Positions 14,226 to 23,120 of a DNA stretch of 38,636 nucleotides are shown piece after piece. The notes under the pieces are model-generated. The model was not told where the DNA came from. It did not search any database and worked only from the letters and a program-made list of their open reading frames with translations. The first letter of the stretch is position 1, and each line of letters begins with the position of its first letter. A program made the translations under genes and the position numbers. The stretch covers positions 1-38,636 of the forward strand of contig JACRAS010000115.1 in assembly GCA_016234705.1 (NCBI GenBank), given 5' to 3'. The DNA is from Betaproteobacteria bacterium (GTDB taxonomy: Bacteria > Pseudomonadota > Gammaproteobacteria > Burkholderiales > SG8-39).

Positions 14226-15407
14226 ATGGACATCGATTTCAACGCCGAGGATCTGGCGTTTCAGCGCGAGGTTCGCGCCTGGTTCGAGGCCAACACGCCG
14301 GCCGAGCTCAGGCGCAAGACCGTCACCGGGGAGATGCTGCAAAAGGACGAGATCGTTCGCTGGCAGCGCCGGCTCGACGCGCAGGGCTGGCTGGTCACCG
14401 GCTGGCCGCGGGAGCACGGCGGGCCGGGCTGGACGCCGACGCAGCGTTACATCTTCGACCTGGAGCGCGCCGCCGCGAGCGCGCCCATCGGCTTGTCGAT
14501 GGGCGTCATCATGCTCGGGCCGGTGCTGATGGCCTTCGGCGCCCCCGAGCAGAAGGCATATTACCTGCCGCGCATCCGCCGCTGCGAGGACTGGTGGTGC
14601 CAGGGCTATTCCGAGCCGGGCGCGGGCTCCGACCTGGCGAGCCTGAAGACCGCGGCCGTGGCCGATGGCGAGGACTACGTCGTCAACGGCTCCAAGATGT
14701 GGACCACCTACGCGCATTGGGCGACGCACATGTTCTGCCTGGTGCGCACCGCCGCCACCGGCAAGAAGCAGGAAGGCATTTCCTTTCTGCTGATAGAGAT
14801 GGACCGTGCGGGCATCGAGGTGCGGCCCATCGTGTCGATCGACGGCGAGCATAGCCTGAACCAGGTGTTCCTGACCGACGTTCGCGTGCCGAAGAAGAAT
14901 CTGGTGGGCCGCGAAGGCCAGGGCTGGGATATCGCGAAGTACCTGTTGACGCATGAGCGCACCAGCATCGCCGCCGTGGCGGAGTGCAAGGCGCATCTGG
15001 CCAATCTGCATGCCGCGGCGGCCGAGCGCCGCTCGGGCGGCCGGCCGCTGGTCGAGGACGCAGCGATGCGACTCAAGCTGGCGCGCGCCGAGATTGAACT
15101 GATGGCGCTCGAATACACCAACTTTCGCGTGCTCGCGGCCACGACCGCGGGCAAGGCGCCGGGGCCGGAATCGTCGCTGCTCAAGACCATGGGCACGGCG
15201 GTGCAGCAGATCTTGTCCGAGCTCGACGTCGACATCGCCGCCGAGCAGGCGTGGCCCTGGCACGAGCGCGGCGATGTCGGCCGCGGGCGCTACGCGCATG
15301 CGATGGAGCGCTACTGCTACTCGCGCGCCGCCACCATCTACGGCGGCAGCGACGAGGTGCAGAAGAATGTGCTCGCCAAGATGCTGCTCGGCGGCGGCGC
15401 GCGCTAA
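14226..15407 (+). CDS. Acyl-CoA dehydrogenase, larger subunit of a two-subunit enzyme
   Basis: This 393-residue dehydrogenase resembles the large subunits of heteromeric ACADs such as PimC and the ChsE/FadE pairs of steroid side-chain oxidation. Signatures include TGWPREHGGPGWTP, YSEPGAGSDLASL, VNGSKMWTTYAHWA, the insertion EQAWPWHERGDVG and the end IYGGSDEVQKNVLAKMLLG. It is followed 10 bases later by a shorter, diverged ACAD, the usual layout of such pairs. The heteromer would introduce the double bond hydrated by the MaoC pair upstream in the same operon. The heteromeric state is inference from pairing and sequence style; both could also form homomers. Confidence 0.92.
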   Translation: MDIDFNAEDLAFQREVRAWFEANTPAELRRKTVTGEMLQKDEIVRWQRRLDAQGWLVTGWPREHGGPGWTPTQRYIFDLERAAASAPIGLSMGVIMLGPVLMAFGAPEQKAYYLPRIRRCEDWWCQGYSEPGAGSDLASLKTAAVADGEDYVVNGSKMWTTYAHWATHMFCLVRTAATGKKQEGISFLLIEMDRAGIEVRPIVSIDGEHSLNQVFLTDVRVPKKNLVGREGQGWDIAKYLLTHERTSIAAVAECKAHLANLHAAAAERRSGGRPLVEDAAMRLKLARAEIELMALEYTNFRVLAATTAGKAPGPESSLLKTMGTAVQQILSELDVDIAAEQAWPWHERGDVGRGRYAHAMERYCYSRAATIYGGSDEVQKNVLAKMLLGGGAR

Positions 15408-15417
15408 CGGGAAGGCA

Positions 15418-16560
15418 ATGAACTTCGACCTGTCCGAAGAACAGAAGATGCTGCGCGACGCGGCACAGAAGTTTCTGCGTGCCGAGTACGGTTTCGACGC
15501 GCGCAACCGGATCGTCGCGTCGGAGCCCGGCATGAGCCGCGACCACTGGCGGTGTTTCGGCGAGTTCGGCTGGCTCGGCGTTGCGCTGCCGGAGGAGCAT
15601 GGCGGTTTCGGTGGCGGCATGGTGGAGACGATTCAGGTCGCCGAGCCGATGGGCGCCGCGCTGGTGGTCGAACCCTATCTCGCTAGCGCCGTGCTCGGCG
15701 CGCAGGCGCTGGCGCGCGCCGGCAGCCCGGCGCAGCAGGCGGCATGGCTGCCCGGGCTCGCCTCAGGCGAGCTGATTCTCGCCTTGGCCCACACCGAGGC
15801 CGATTCACGCCACCATCTCGCCCATGTCGCGGCCGATGCCACGGCCAAGGGCGGCGGCTGGGTGCTCTCGGGCCGCAAGAGCGGCGTGCTCGGCGCGCCC
15901 TGGGCCGACGGATTCGTCGTGGTCGCAAGAACGGCGGGCGCGGTGCACGAGCGCCGGGGCATCAGCCTGTTCATGGTCGGGGCCAAGACCCCTGGGGTGC
16001 AGGTGGCGGGCTACAGGGTCTACGACGGCAGCCGCGCCGGCGATCTGCTGCTCGATGCGGTCGTGCTCGGCCGCGACGCGCTGCTGGGCGTCGAAGGCGA
16101 GGGCCTGGGGCTGCTGGAGCAGTTGATCGACCTCGGCATCGTCGCCGCCTGCGCCGACGCACTCGGTGCAATGGGCGCGCTGCTGCGCAAGACGGTCGAG
16201 TACACCGGCACGCGCAAACAGTTCGATGTGCCGATCGCGAGTTTCCAAGTCGTCCAGCACCGGCTGGTGGACGTGTTCGCCGCCATCGAGGCCAGCCGCT
16301 CTTTGTTGTTGATGGCGGCACTGCATGCCGAACATCCCGACGCGGCTGCCCGCTCAAGCGCCGCATCGGCCGCCAAGGCCGCCATCGGCGAGCGCGCGCG
16401 CTTCGTGGCGCAGCAGGCGGTGCAGTTGCACGGCGGCGTGGGCATGACCGAGGAACTGGACATCGGCCACTACTTCCGCCGGCTCACCTTGTTTTGCCAC
16501 CTGTTCGGCGGTTCCGACCATCACCTGCAGCGCTTCGCGGCGCTGCGCGCGGCGGCATGA
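15418..16560 (+). CDS. Acyl-CoA dehydrogenase, smaller diverged subunit
   Basis: This 380-residue ACAD-like protein keeps the fold (MNFDLSEEQKMLRD start, GWLGVALPEEHGGFG, YTGTRKQFDVPIASFQVVQHR, HGGVGMTEELDIGHYF) but the FAD/substrate region is degenerate: the usual TEPxAGSD reads HTEADSRHHLAHV and the end motif is GGSDHHLQRF. This is what is seen in the small subunits of two-subunit ACADs (PimD-like), where active-site residues are shared. It starts at 15418 behind a GGAAGG site, 10 bases after the large-subunit gene. Alone it is unlikely to be a standard dehydrogenase. Expected to complete one FAD site of the heteromer. Confidence 0.9.
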   Translation: MNFDLSEEQKMLRDAAQKFLRAEYGFDARNRIVASEPGMSRDHWRCFGEFGWLGVALPEEHGGFGGGMVETIQVAEPMGAALVVEPYLASAVLGAQALARAGSPAQQAAWLPGLASGELILALAHTEADSRHHLAHVAADATAKGGGWVLSGRKSGVLGAPWADGFVVVARTAGAVHERRGISLFMVGAKTPGVQVAGYRVYDGSRAGDLLLDAVVLGRDALLGVEGEGLGLLEQLIDLGIVAACADALGAMGALLRKTVEYTGTRKQFDVPIASFQVVQHRLVDVFAAIEASRSLLLMAALHAEHPDAAARSSAASAAKAAIGERARFVAQQAVQLHGGVGMTEELDIGHYFRRLTLFCHLFGGSDHHLQRFAALRAAA

Positions 16561-16621
16561 GCGCGCGAGAACCCGCCGAACGAGTCGTGTGGCCGGTTCG
16601 GCAGCGGGGCGAGCCGCTTCG

Positions 16622-18229
16622 ATGAGCGTGATGGCGTCTACGGTGTCGCTGAACTCAGAGGAGTTCCGCCGCAACCGCGAAGCCTATGAGGCGCGCATCC
16701 GCGAACTGCATGAACGCCGCGCGCGCGCGCTGGCCGGCGGCCCGGAGAAGGCGCGCTTGCTGCACAAGCAGCGCAAGCAAATGCTGCCGCGAGAGCGCCT
16801 GGCCGCCGCACTCGACCCCGGCTCGCCTTTCCTCGAGTTAGGGCAACTCGCCGGCGACGGCCTCTACAAGGGCGTGGTCCCGAGCGGTGGCATCATCACC
16901 GGGGTCGGTCTGGTGGCGGGCCGGCCGTGCATGCTGATGATCCACGATGCCACCGTGAAGGGCGGCAGCTACTACGGCATCACCGCGAAAAAACACGTGC
17001 GCGCCCAGATGATCGCCTGGCAGCACCGGCTGCCGTGCATCACCATGGTCCAGTCGGGCGGCGCCAACCTGCCGGAACAGGCGCATATCTTTCCGGACGA
17101 GGGCCAGTTCGGCTCCATTTTCTACAACCAGATCCGCATGTCGGCCGAGGGCATCGTGCAGATCGCCACCGTGCATGGACCTTCGACGGCCGGCGGCGCC
17201 TACCTGCCGGCGCTGTGCGACGAGGCGGTGATCGTGCGCAACCAGGGCGCGATGTACCTTGCCGGGCCCGAGCTGGTGTATGCCGCCACCAAGGAGGAGG
17301 TCGACGTCGAGACGCTGGGCGGCGGCGAGATGCACAGCCGCATCAGCGGCGTCACCGACCAACTGGCCGAGAACGACGGCCACGCAATCGCCATCGTGCG
17401 CGGCATCGTGGCCAACCTCGGCACCGCGCCGAAGCAGCGCTGGGACACGGCGGCGCCGATGCCGCCGCGCCATCACCCGCGCGAGATCTACGGCATCGTC
17501 AGCGCCGACAACCGCCACCCGACCGACAACCGCGAGGTGCTGCTGCGGCTGATCGACGACAGCGACCTGCAGGAATTCAAGCCGCTGTACGGCGAATCGC
17601 TGATCTGCGGCTTTGCGCGCATCAAGGGCTTCCAGATCGGCATCCTGGCCAACAACGGCGTGATCTTCTCCGAGAGCGCGCTCAAGGGCGCCCACTTCAT
17701 CGAGCTGTGCTGCCAGCGCGACATTCCGCTGTGGTTCATCGCCGACGTGTCGGGCTTCATGGTAGGCAAGGCGGTCGAGCAGCAGGGCATCGCCAAGCAC
17801 GGCGCGAAGTTCATGACGGCCATGGCCTCGGCCAATGTGCCGCGCTATACGCTGATCATCGGCGGGTCCTATGCGGCGGGTTACATGGCGATGTGCGGAC
17901 GGCCGTTCAAGCCGACCGTGATGATGATGTGGCCCACCGGTCGCGCCGCGCTGATGGGCCCGGAGCAGGCGGCCACCACGCTGGCCATGGTGCGCGAGAA
18001 GATCCACCGGCGTGAAGGCACGAGGTGGACCGACGAGGATAAGGAGCATTTCAAGCAGCCGATACGCGAGCAGTTCGAGCGTTTTGCGAGCCCCTACAAC
18101 TATGCCGCGAACCTGTGGTGCGACATGGTGGTCGACCCGGTCGAAACACGCGACACCATGGCCCTGCTGCTGGAGCTGGCCGGTAGGCAGCCGCAGCGCG
18201 ACACGCGCTTCGGCGTGTTCCGCATGTGA
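16622..18229 (+). CDS. Acyl-CoA carboxylase carboxyltransferase (beta) subunit, MCC/geranyl-CoA type
   Basis: This 535-residue protein is the carboxyltransferase subunit of a biotin-dependent acyl-CoA carboxylase. It contains the MCC/GCC-type block VQSGGANLPEQAHIFPDEGQ, the oxyanion glycine pair in STAGGAYLPALCDE, the second half motif GSYAAGYMAMCGR and the C-terminal MGPEQAATTLAMV. Length fits LiuB/AtuC (about 535). These enzymes carboxylate the gamma carbon of beta-methyl-2-enoyl-CoAs such as methylcrotonyl- or geranyl-CoA. The start is uncertain (16622 or 16631); 62 bases separate it from the dehydrogenase. The biotin subunit starts seven bases after its stop, so the holoenzyme is encoded together. 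Methylcrotonyl versus geranyl specificity cannot be decided by eye. Confidence 0.92.
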   Translation: MSVMASTVSLNSEEFRRNREAYEARIRELHERRARALAGGPEKARLLHKQRKQMLPRERLAAALDPGSPFLELGQLAGDGLYKGVVPSGGIITGVGLVAGRPCMLMIHDATVKGGSYYGITAKKHVRAQMIAWQHRLPCITMVQSGGANLPEQAHIFPDEGQFGSIFYNQIRMSAEGIVQIATVHGPSTAGGAYLPALCDEAVIVRNQGAMYLAGPELVYAATKEEVDVETLGGGEMHSRISGVTDQLAENDGHAIAIVRGIVANLGTAPKQRWDTAAPMPPRHHPREIYGIVSADNRHPTDNREVLLRLIDDSDLQEFKPLYGESLICGFARIKGFQIGILANNGVIFSESALKGAHFIELCCQRDIPLWFIADVSGFMVGKAVEQQGIAKHGAKFMTAMASANVPRYTLIIGGSYAAGYMAMCGRPFKPTVMMMWPTGRAALMGPEQAATTLAMVREKIHRREGTRWTDEDKEHFKQPIREQFERFASPYNYAANLWCDMVVDPVETRDTMALLLELAGRQPQRDTRFGVFRM

Positions 18230-18236
18230 GGCCGGC

Positions 18237-20252
18237 ATGTTCAAGAAGATCCTGATCGCCAACCGTGGCGAAATCGCCTGCCGCATCGCGCGCACCTGCC
18301 GCCGTCTCGGCGTCGCCGCGGCCGGCGTGCACTCGAGTGCCGACCGCGATGCGCTGCATGTCGAACTGATCGGCGAGTCGATCGAGATCGGCGCGGCATC
18401 AGCGGCCGAAAGCTACCTGCGCGCCGACGCGGTGATCGACGCCGCACGGCGCACCGGCGCACAGGCCATTCATCCCGGATTCGGTTTCCTGGCCGAGAAC
18501 GCCGCGTTCGCGCGCGCGGTCGAGGCGGCCGGGCTGGTGTTCATCGGCCCGACGCCCGAAGTCATCGAACGCCTGGGCGACAAGGCCGCGGCCAAGCGCG
18601 AGGCACGCGCCGCCGGCGTGGCCGTGCTCGGTGGCAGCGACGTCCCGAGCCGCGATGCGGCCGAAGTGGCGGCCATCGTGCGCGGCCTGCAGTTGCCCGT
18701 GGTGCTGAAGGCGGCCGGCGGCGGCGGCGGCAAGGGCATGCGGGTGGTGCGCGAGCTCGACGGACTGAGTGACGAAATCGAGTCGGCGATGCGCGAAGCC
18801 AAGAGCGCCTTCGGCGACCCGGCGCTGATCGTCGAGGCGTTCGTCGATCACGGGCGTCACCTCGAGGTGCAAATCGCCGGCGACGGGCGCGGGGAGCTGG
18901 TTCACCTGTTCGAGCGCGAATGCACGCTGCAGCGGCGCCATCAGAAAGTGATCGAAGAGGCGCCGGCGGCCAACTTGGCCGCCGCGCTGCGCCAGGCGAT
19001 GCTGAATGACGCGGTGCGCCTGGGGCAGCGGCTGCGCTATCGCGGCGTCGGCACGGTGGAGTTCATCGTGCGGGGGGATCGCCATCACTTTCTCGAAGTC
19101 AACCCACGGCGGCAAGTCGAGCATCCGGTGACCGAGGAGGTGACCGGGCTCGACCTGGTCGAGATCATGTTGCGCATCGCCGCCGGCGAGGGGCTGCCCT
19201 TGCGCCAGGGCGATGTGCGCGTGCGCGGCCACGCGGTCGAGGCGCGGGTGTGCGCCGAGGATGCAGCGCACAATTTCCTGCCGTCCACCGGCGAACTGGT
19301 CGAGGTGCGTTTCCCGGCCTCCGGCGTGCGCGTCGAATCGGGTGTGCGCGCGGGCATGGTGGTTACGCCGTACTACGACTCGATGCTGGCCAAGCTGATC
19401 GTTCACGCGCCCACGCGCGCTGCGGCGCTGGACCGTCTGAGCCTGGCACTGGGCGAAACACGGGTGCTCGGCGTCGAAACCAACTGCGCCTTTCTGCAGC
19501 GTCTGCTCGCGCTGCCCGACACGCGCAACGCCACGTTCCACACCCGGCTGATCGACCAGGTGCTGGCCGGGTCGGCCCTAGTCGCGCCCGGCGCGCCGCT
19601 GGAGTGGCTCGCCGCCGCGGCAGTCTGGTGGTTGCTCGATGCGCGGCGCACGGGCGCCGGTTTCGGGGCGTGGTCGGCCCTCGACGTGACCGGCTGGCAG
19701 ATGCATGCGGGCGACGACCCACTGACCGCGATTCCGGCGTTGCTGCTGCACTCGGGCGGCAGGGTGCACGAGGTTCGGTTCGGGGCCGTGTCGCCCGAGT
19801 CCGAAGTCACGGTGCAGGTCGGCGCCGAGCGGGTTCGGCTGTCGCTGACTGCCGCGGCGCAGGGGGATTGGCGGCTGCGGGTCGGCGATCGACATGACCT
19901 GGTCACCATCGTGCGGCGCGGTGACACCCTGTTCATTCAGGGCGGCGGCGGCGCGCACGACATCGGCGTGACCTCGTATCTGAGCCATGCCGCCACGGCC
20001 CGGCAGGCCAGCGGCCAGTTGCGCACGCCGATGATGGGGATGATCCTTAAGACGCACGTTGCCGTCGGCGAGCGGGTGCGCGCCGGGGACGTGGTGGCGA
20101 CGATGGAATCGATGAAAATGGAGTTGCGTATCAGCGCCGAGCACGACGGCGTGGTGCGCTCGCTGTCGGTGCAGGCCGGGCAGATGGTCGAGCGCGGCCT
20201 GGTCGTGGCGGTGGTTGAGTCCGAAAATGCCGATGAATCGGCGCGCGCATGA
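18237..20252 (+). CDS. Acyl-CoA carboxylase biotin subunit (biotin carboxylase + BCCP)
   Basis: This 671-residue alpha subunit charges and carries CO2. The N-terminal biotin carboxylase domain shows ILIANRGEIACRI, the ATP-grasp glycine loop KAAGGGGGKGMRVV, RECTLQRRHQKVIEEAPA and EVNPRRQVEHPVTEEVTG; the last usually reads EMNTRLQVEH, so two positions are unusual but the Arg and Glu expected at the active site remain. A BT linker follows, and the C-terminal carrier has the biotin attachment sequence MESMKMEL with Lys627. Length matches LiuD/AtuF. The ATG at 18237 lies seven bases after the beta-subunit stop. It should form an alpha6-beta6 type carboxylase with that gene's product. Confidence 0.94.
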   Translation: MFKKILIANRGEIACRIARTCRRLGVAAAGVHSSADRDALHVELIGESIEIGAASAAESYLRADAVIDAARRTGAQAIHPGFGFLAENAAFARAVEAAGLVFIGPTPEVIERLGDKAAAKREARAAGVAVLGGSDVPSRDAAEVAAIVRGLQLPVVLKAAGGGGGKGMRVVRELDGLSDEIESAMREAKSAFGDPALIVEAFVDHGRHLEVQIAGDGRGELVHLFERECTLQRRHQKVIEEAPAANLAAALRQAMLNDAVRLGQRLRYRGVGTVEFIVRGDRHHFLEVNPRRQVEHPVTEEVTGLDLVEIMLRIAAGEGLPLRQGDVRVRGHAVEARVCAEDAAHNFLPSTGELVEVRFPASGVRVESGVRAGMVVTPYYDSMLAKLIVHAPTRAAALDRLSLALGETRVLGVETNCAFLQRLLALPDTRNATFHTRLIDQVLAGSALVAPGAPLEWLAAAAVWWLLDARRTGAGFGAWSALDVTGWQMHAGDDPLTAIPALLLHSGGRVHEVRFGAVSPESEVTVQVGAERVRLSLTAAAQGDWRLRVGDRHDLVTIVRRGDTLFIQGGGGAHDIGVTSYLSHAATARQASGQLRTPMMGMILKTHVAVGERVRAGDVVATMESMKMELRISAEHDGVVRSLSVQAGQMVERGLVVAVVESENADESARA

Positions 20253-20286
20253 TCAGAGCAAGAAGTTATTACCTGGAGACCAAGAC

Positions 20287-21075
20287 ATGAGTGAAGCGGA
20301 AACGGTTTTGTACGACGTGCGCGATGGCATTGCCACTGTGAAGATCAACCGTCCCGAGATTCGTAACGCCCTGTCGCCGGCCGCCGCCAACCGGCTGCAT
20401 GACCTGTGGGGCGAGGTTGACGCCGATAAAAACGTGCGCGTGGCCATCCTCACCTCGGCCGATTGCGGCACCTTCTGCGCCGGGCTGGACCTGCGCGAGG
20501 CTTCGCGCGTCAAGAAGGAAGAGGGCGTGGACATCCTCACCAAGATGAAGGATCCGTTTCACGGGCGCCAGCGCCGCGTCGCCAAGCCCATCATCGCCGC
20601 CATGACCGGCCACCTGATTGCCGGCGGCATGATGCTGAGTCTGAACTCGGATTTGCGCGTGGGCTTGAAGGGAACGCAAGTCGGCATTACTGAAACGCGT
20701 ATCGCCGGCCGCGGCAGCCCGTGGGCTATTCCCCTGCTGTGGATGCTGCCGCAGCCGATGCTGATGGAGATGGTGCTGACCGGCGACCTGTATCCGATCG
20801 AGACCTTCCATGGGCTGGGGTTCATCAACTACCTCGAAGACACGCCAGACACCGTGCGCGCGCGCGCCATGGTGCTGGCCGAACGCATCCGCGACAACGC
20901 GCCGCTGTCGGTGATGGCGGGCAAGGAGTCGATCCTGAGCGCGATGAGCGCCGGCTGCGAGGCAGGCATTGCATTGGCGCACAACATCTATCGCGAGGCC
21001 TATGCGAGCGAGGACGCGCAAGAAGGGCCGCGCGCCTTCGCCGAGAAGCGCAAGCCGGTGTGGAAGGGCCGCTAG
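20287..21075 (+). CDS. Crotonase-family enoyl-CoA hydratase
   Basis: This 262-residue crotonase-superfamily enzyme has the oxyanion-hole segments CAGLDLREA and HLIAGGMML, and a glutamate in VGITETRIAGRG close to where hydratases keep a catalytic Glu. It directly follows the carboxylase, as AtuE and LiuC follow theirs, so hydration of a glutaconyl-type CoA (methylglutaconyl- or isohexenylglutaconyl-CoA) is the best contextual guess. I see no HMG-CoA-lyase-like gene to perform the next step. A start at 20215 is possible but 20287 has a GGAG site and fits family length. A hydrolase or ring-opening role as in EchA20 is an alternative. It ends the plus-strand operon, 39 bases from the convergent livF. 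Confidence 0.85.
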   Translation: MSEAETVLYDVRDGIATVKINRPEIRNALSPAAANRLHDLWGEVDADKNVRVAILTSADCGTFCAGLDLREASRVKKEEGVDILTKMKDPFHGRQRRVAKPIIAAMTGHLIAGGMMLSLNSDLRVGLKGTQVGITETRIAGRGSPWAIPLLWMLPQPMLMEMVLTGDLYPIETFHGLGFINYLEDTPDTVRARAMVLAERIRDNAPLSVMAGKESILSAMSAGCEAGIALAHNIYREAYASEDAQEGPRAFAEKRKPVWKGR

Positions 21076-21114
21076 CTTGCGTCGCGCCATGAGCGGCGGG
21101 TTAACACACTACAA

Positions 21115-21930
21115 TTAAGCCAGCCAACGCTTGCGGCGCCGATAGTGCTTGGCGTCCCTGAAACTCTTGCGGGCGCCGCTGCTGATACCCAAATAAAATT
21201 CCTTGACGTCTTCGTTAGCGGCCAGATCGGCGGCCTTGCCGTCCATCACCACCCGGCCGTTCTCCAGGATGTAACCGAAGTCGGCGAATCTGAGGGCGAC
21301 ATTGGTGTTCTGCTCGGCCAGCAGGAAACTCACCTTCTCCTTCTGGTTGAGATCCCGGACGATTTCGAAAATTTCCTCGACCAACTGCGGGGCCAGCCCC
21401 ATGGACGGTTCATCCAGCAAGATCATGGCAGGCTGAGCCATCAAGGCTCGGCCGATGGCCATCATCTGCTGCTCCCCTCCGGAGGTATAGCCGGCCTGGG
21501 AATTCCGCCGCTCCTTGAGCGGGAGAAAGTAGGCATACACCCGCTCCAGGTCGTGCTTGATTTCGGCGCGACCGACCTTGCGCGTATAGGCCCCGGTCAG
21601 CAGGTTTTCCTCTACGGTGAGGTGGGCAAAACAGCGGCGCCCTTCCATCACCTGAATCACCCCTTGCTTGACCAGTTCGGGGGGCGTCATTTGATCCACC
21701 CGCTTTCCCCTGAATTCGATGGAGCCTTTCGTGACATCGCCGCGCTCGGCCCGCAGCAGGTTGGACACCGCTTTCAAGGTGGTGGTCTTGCCGGCGCCAT
21801 TCGCTCCCAGCAGGGCGACTATTTTTCCTTCGGGCACGTCCAGGGATACCCCCTTCAGCACCAGGATGACGCGGTTGTAAATGACCTCGATATTATTGAC
21901 GGTCAAAATGGAATTTCCTTGGACGCTCAT
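21115..21930 (-). CDS. livF: ABC transporter ATP-binding protein LivF
   Basis: This 271-residue ATPase of the branched-chain amino-acid/aromatic-acid (HAAT) importer family has Walker A GANGAGKT, the signature TSGGEQQ, Walker B MILLDEP and the switch region LAEQN typical of LivF. The C-terminus (SFRDAKHYRRRKRWLA) is a basic tail often seen in LivF copies linked to catabolic operons. It is the last gene of the minus-strand transport operon and converges with the crotonase. Start ATG 21930 follows GAGGAA. Substrate is likely a carboxylic acid, given the two acyl-CoA ligases in the same block; true amino-acid transport is possible. Confidence 0.95.
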   Translation of the reverse strand: MSVQGNSILTVNNIEVIYNRVILVLKGVSLDVPEGKIVALLGANGAGKTTTLKAVSNLLRAERGDVTKGSIEFRGKRVDQMTPPELVKQGVIQVMEGRRCFAHLTVEENLLTGAYTRKVGRAEIKHDLERVYAYFLPLKERRNSQAGYTSGGEQQMMAIGRALMAQPAMILLDEPSMGLAPQLVEEIFEIVRDLNQKEKVSFLLAEQNTNVALRFADFGYILENGRVVMDGKAADLAANEDVKEFYLGISSGARKSFRDAKHYRRRKRWLA

Positions 21931-21985
21931 GCTGTTTCCTCGGCGCGTGGAGAGGGTCGGCTTATTGAAGATGCAGGGCTAGGCA

Positions 21986-23053
21986 TCAGTGCGGAAAAGG
22001 CCAGAGTCTCAGCTTCTGCTTGCCCAACTGCCAGAGCCGGGCCAAACCCAGGGGTTCCACGATCAGGAAGAAAATGATCAGGCTTCCAAATACGAATTGC
22101 TCCAAATGGGACAGCATGCCGGGGTCCAACTTCCCGGCAAAGACGGTGGAGGTGAACAGATTGAGGAAGATGGGGAAGAAGACAATGAAAGCCGCGCCGA
22201 AAAACGCGCCGACGATGGTGCCCATGCCGCCGATGATAATGATGAACAACAACTGGAACGATCGGGTCAGCTCGAAGGCCTGGGGTTCGACCGTACCCAG
22301 GTAACAATAAGCCCACAGGGCGCCGGCGACTCCGAGGTAAAAAGAGCTGATGGCAAACGCCAGCAACTTGGTTTTCAGCATGGGTATGCCGATGACCTCC
22401 GCCGCCACGTCCATGTCGCGTATCGCCATCCAGTCCCGGCCGGTGCGGGTACGCACCAGATTCTTGGCCACCAATGCCAGCAGGGTCACGATCACCAAGG
22501 TCAGCACGTACCGGGACATGGGAGTATCGAAGGCATAGCCGAACAAAACCATCTTCTGGGCGGTGATCACCCCGGAAGCGCTGTAGTTGGTGAACCATGG
22601 GAATTTGGTGAGTACCCACTCGATGAAAAACTGGGAGGCCAGGGTAGCGGCGGCCAGATAAAAACCCTTTACCCGCAGGCTGGGCAAGCCGAACACGATG
22701 CCGACCGCCGCCGCGGACAAGCCCGCCAGGATGAACGCCAGCAAAAAGGGCATGCCCTCGATACGCAACATGAAATTATAGGCCGCGAACGCCCCCACCG
22801 CCATGAACCCGGCGGACCCCAGGGACAGTTGGCCGGCGTAGCCCGTCAGCAGATTGAGCCCAATGGCGGCCAGGGACAGAACCAAAAACGGAATGAGTAT
22901 GGCGCTGAACCAATAGTCGTTCCCGATAAAAGGGACCGCCAAGTAGGCGAACGCCAGGATAATCATGACGCCGATCCGATCCTGCCGGATCGGAAAAATT
23001 TGCTCGTCGGCGCCGTAGTTGGTCTTGTACTGGCCTGTTTCCCGATAAATCAT
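21986..23053 (-). CDS. livM: ABC transporter permease LivM
   Basis: This 355-residue inner-membrane permease has about ten hydrophobic segments and the LivM hallmark TGYAGQLSLGSAGFMAVGAFAA in pieces such as LTGYAGQLSLG, followed by SLRVKGFYLAAATLA. The cytoplasmic loop RTGRDWMAIRDMDVAAEVIG is the usual EAA-like ATPase contact. The hydrophilic N-terminal stretch (MIYRETGQYKTNYGADEQIF) is typical of the group. ATG 23053 follows GAGGAT. It lies between livH and livF in the standard order for these importers. Confidence 0.95.
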   Translation of the reverse strand: MIYRETGQYKTNYGADEQIFPIRQDRIGVMIILAFAYLAVPFIGNDYWFSAILIPFLVLSLAAIGLNLLTGYAGQLSLGSAGFMAVGAFAAYNFMLRIEGMPFLLAFILAGLSAAAVGIVFGLPSLRVKGFYLAAATLASQFFIEWVLTKFPWFTNYSASGVITAQKMVLFGYAFDTPMSRYVLTLVIVTLLALVAKNLVRTRTGRDWMAIRDMDVAAEVIGIPMLKTKLLAFAISSFYLGVAGALWAYCYLGTVEPQAFELTRSFQLLFIIIIGGMGTIVGAFFGAAFIVFFPIFLNLFTSTVFAGKLDPGMLSHLEQFVFGSLIIFFLIVEPLGLARLWQLGKQKLRLWPFPH

Positions 23054-23120
23054 CTTAAAATCCTCACTCGGCTGTTCGTCCGGAAAGAAGGTGCAAGGGC
23101 CTTTTGGAAATTCGCTTCCG

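Noticed and set aside
13344..15620. Minus-strand open frame of 758 codons
   Set aside because: It lies opposite the SDR and both ACAD subunits, which have clear motifs and ribosome sites; its translation is low-complexity Arg/Ala/His with no domain.
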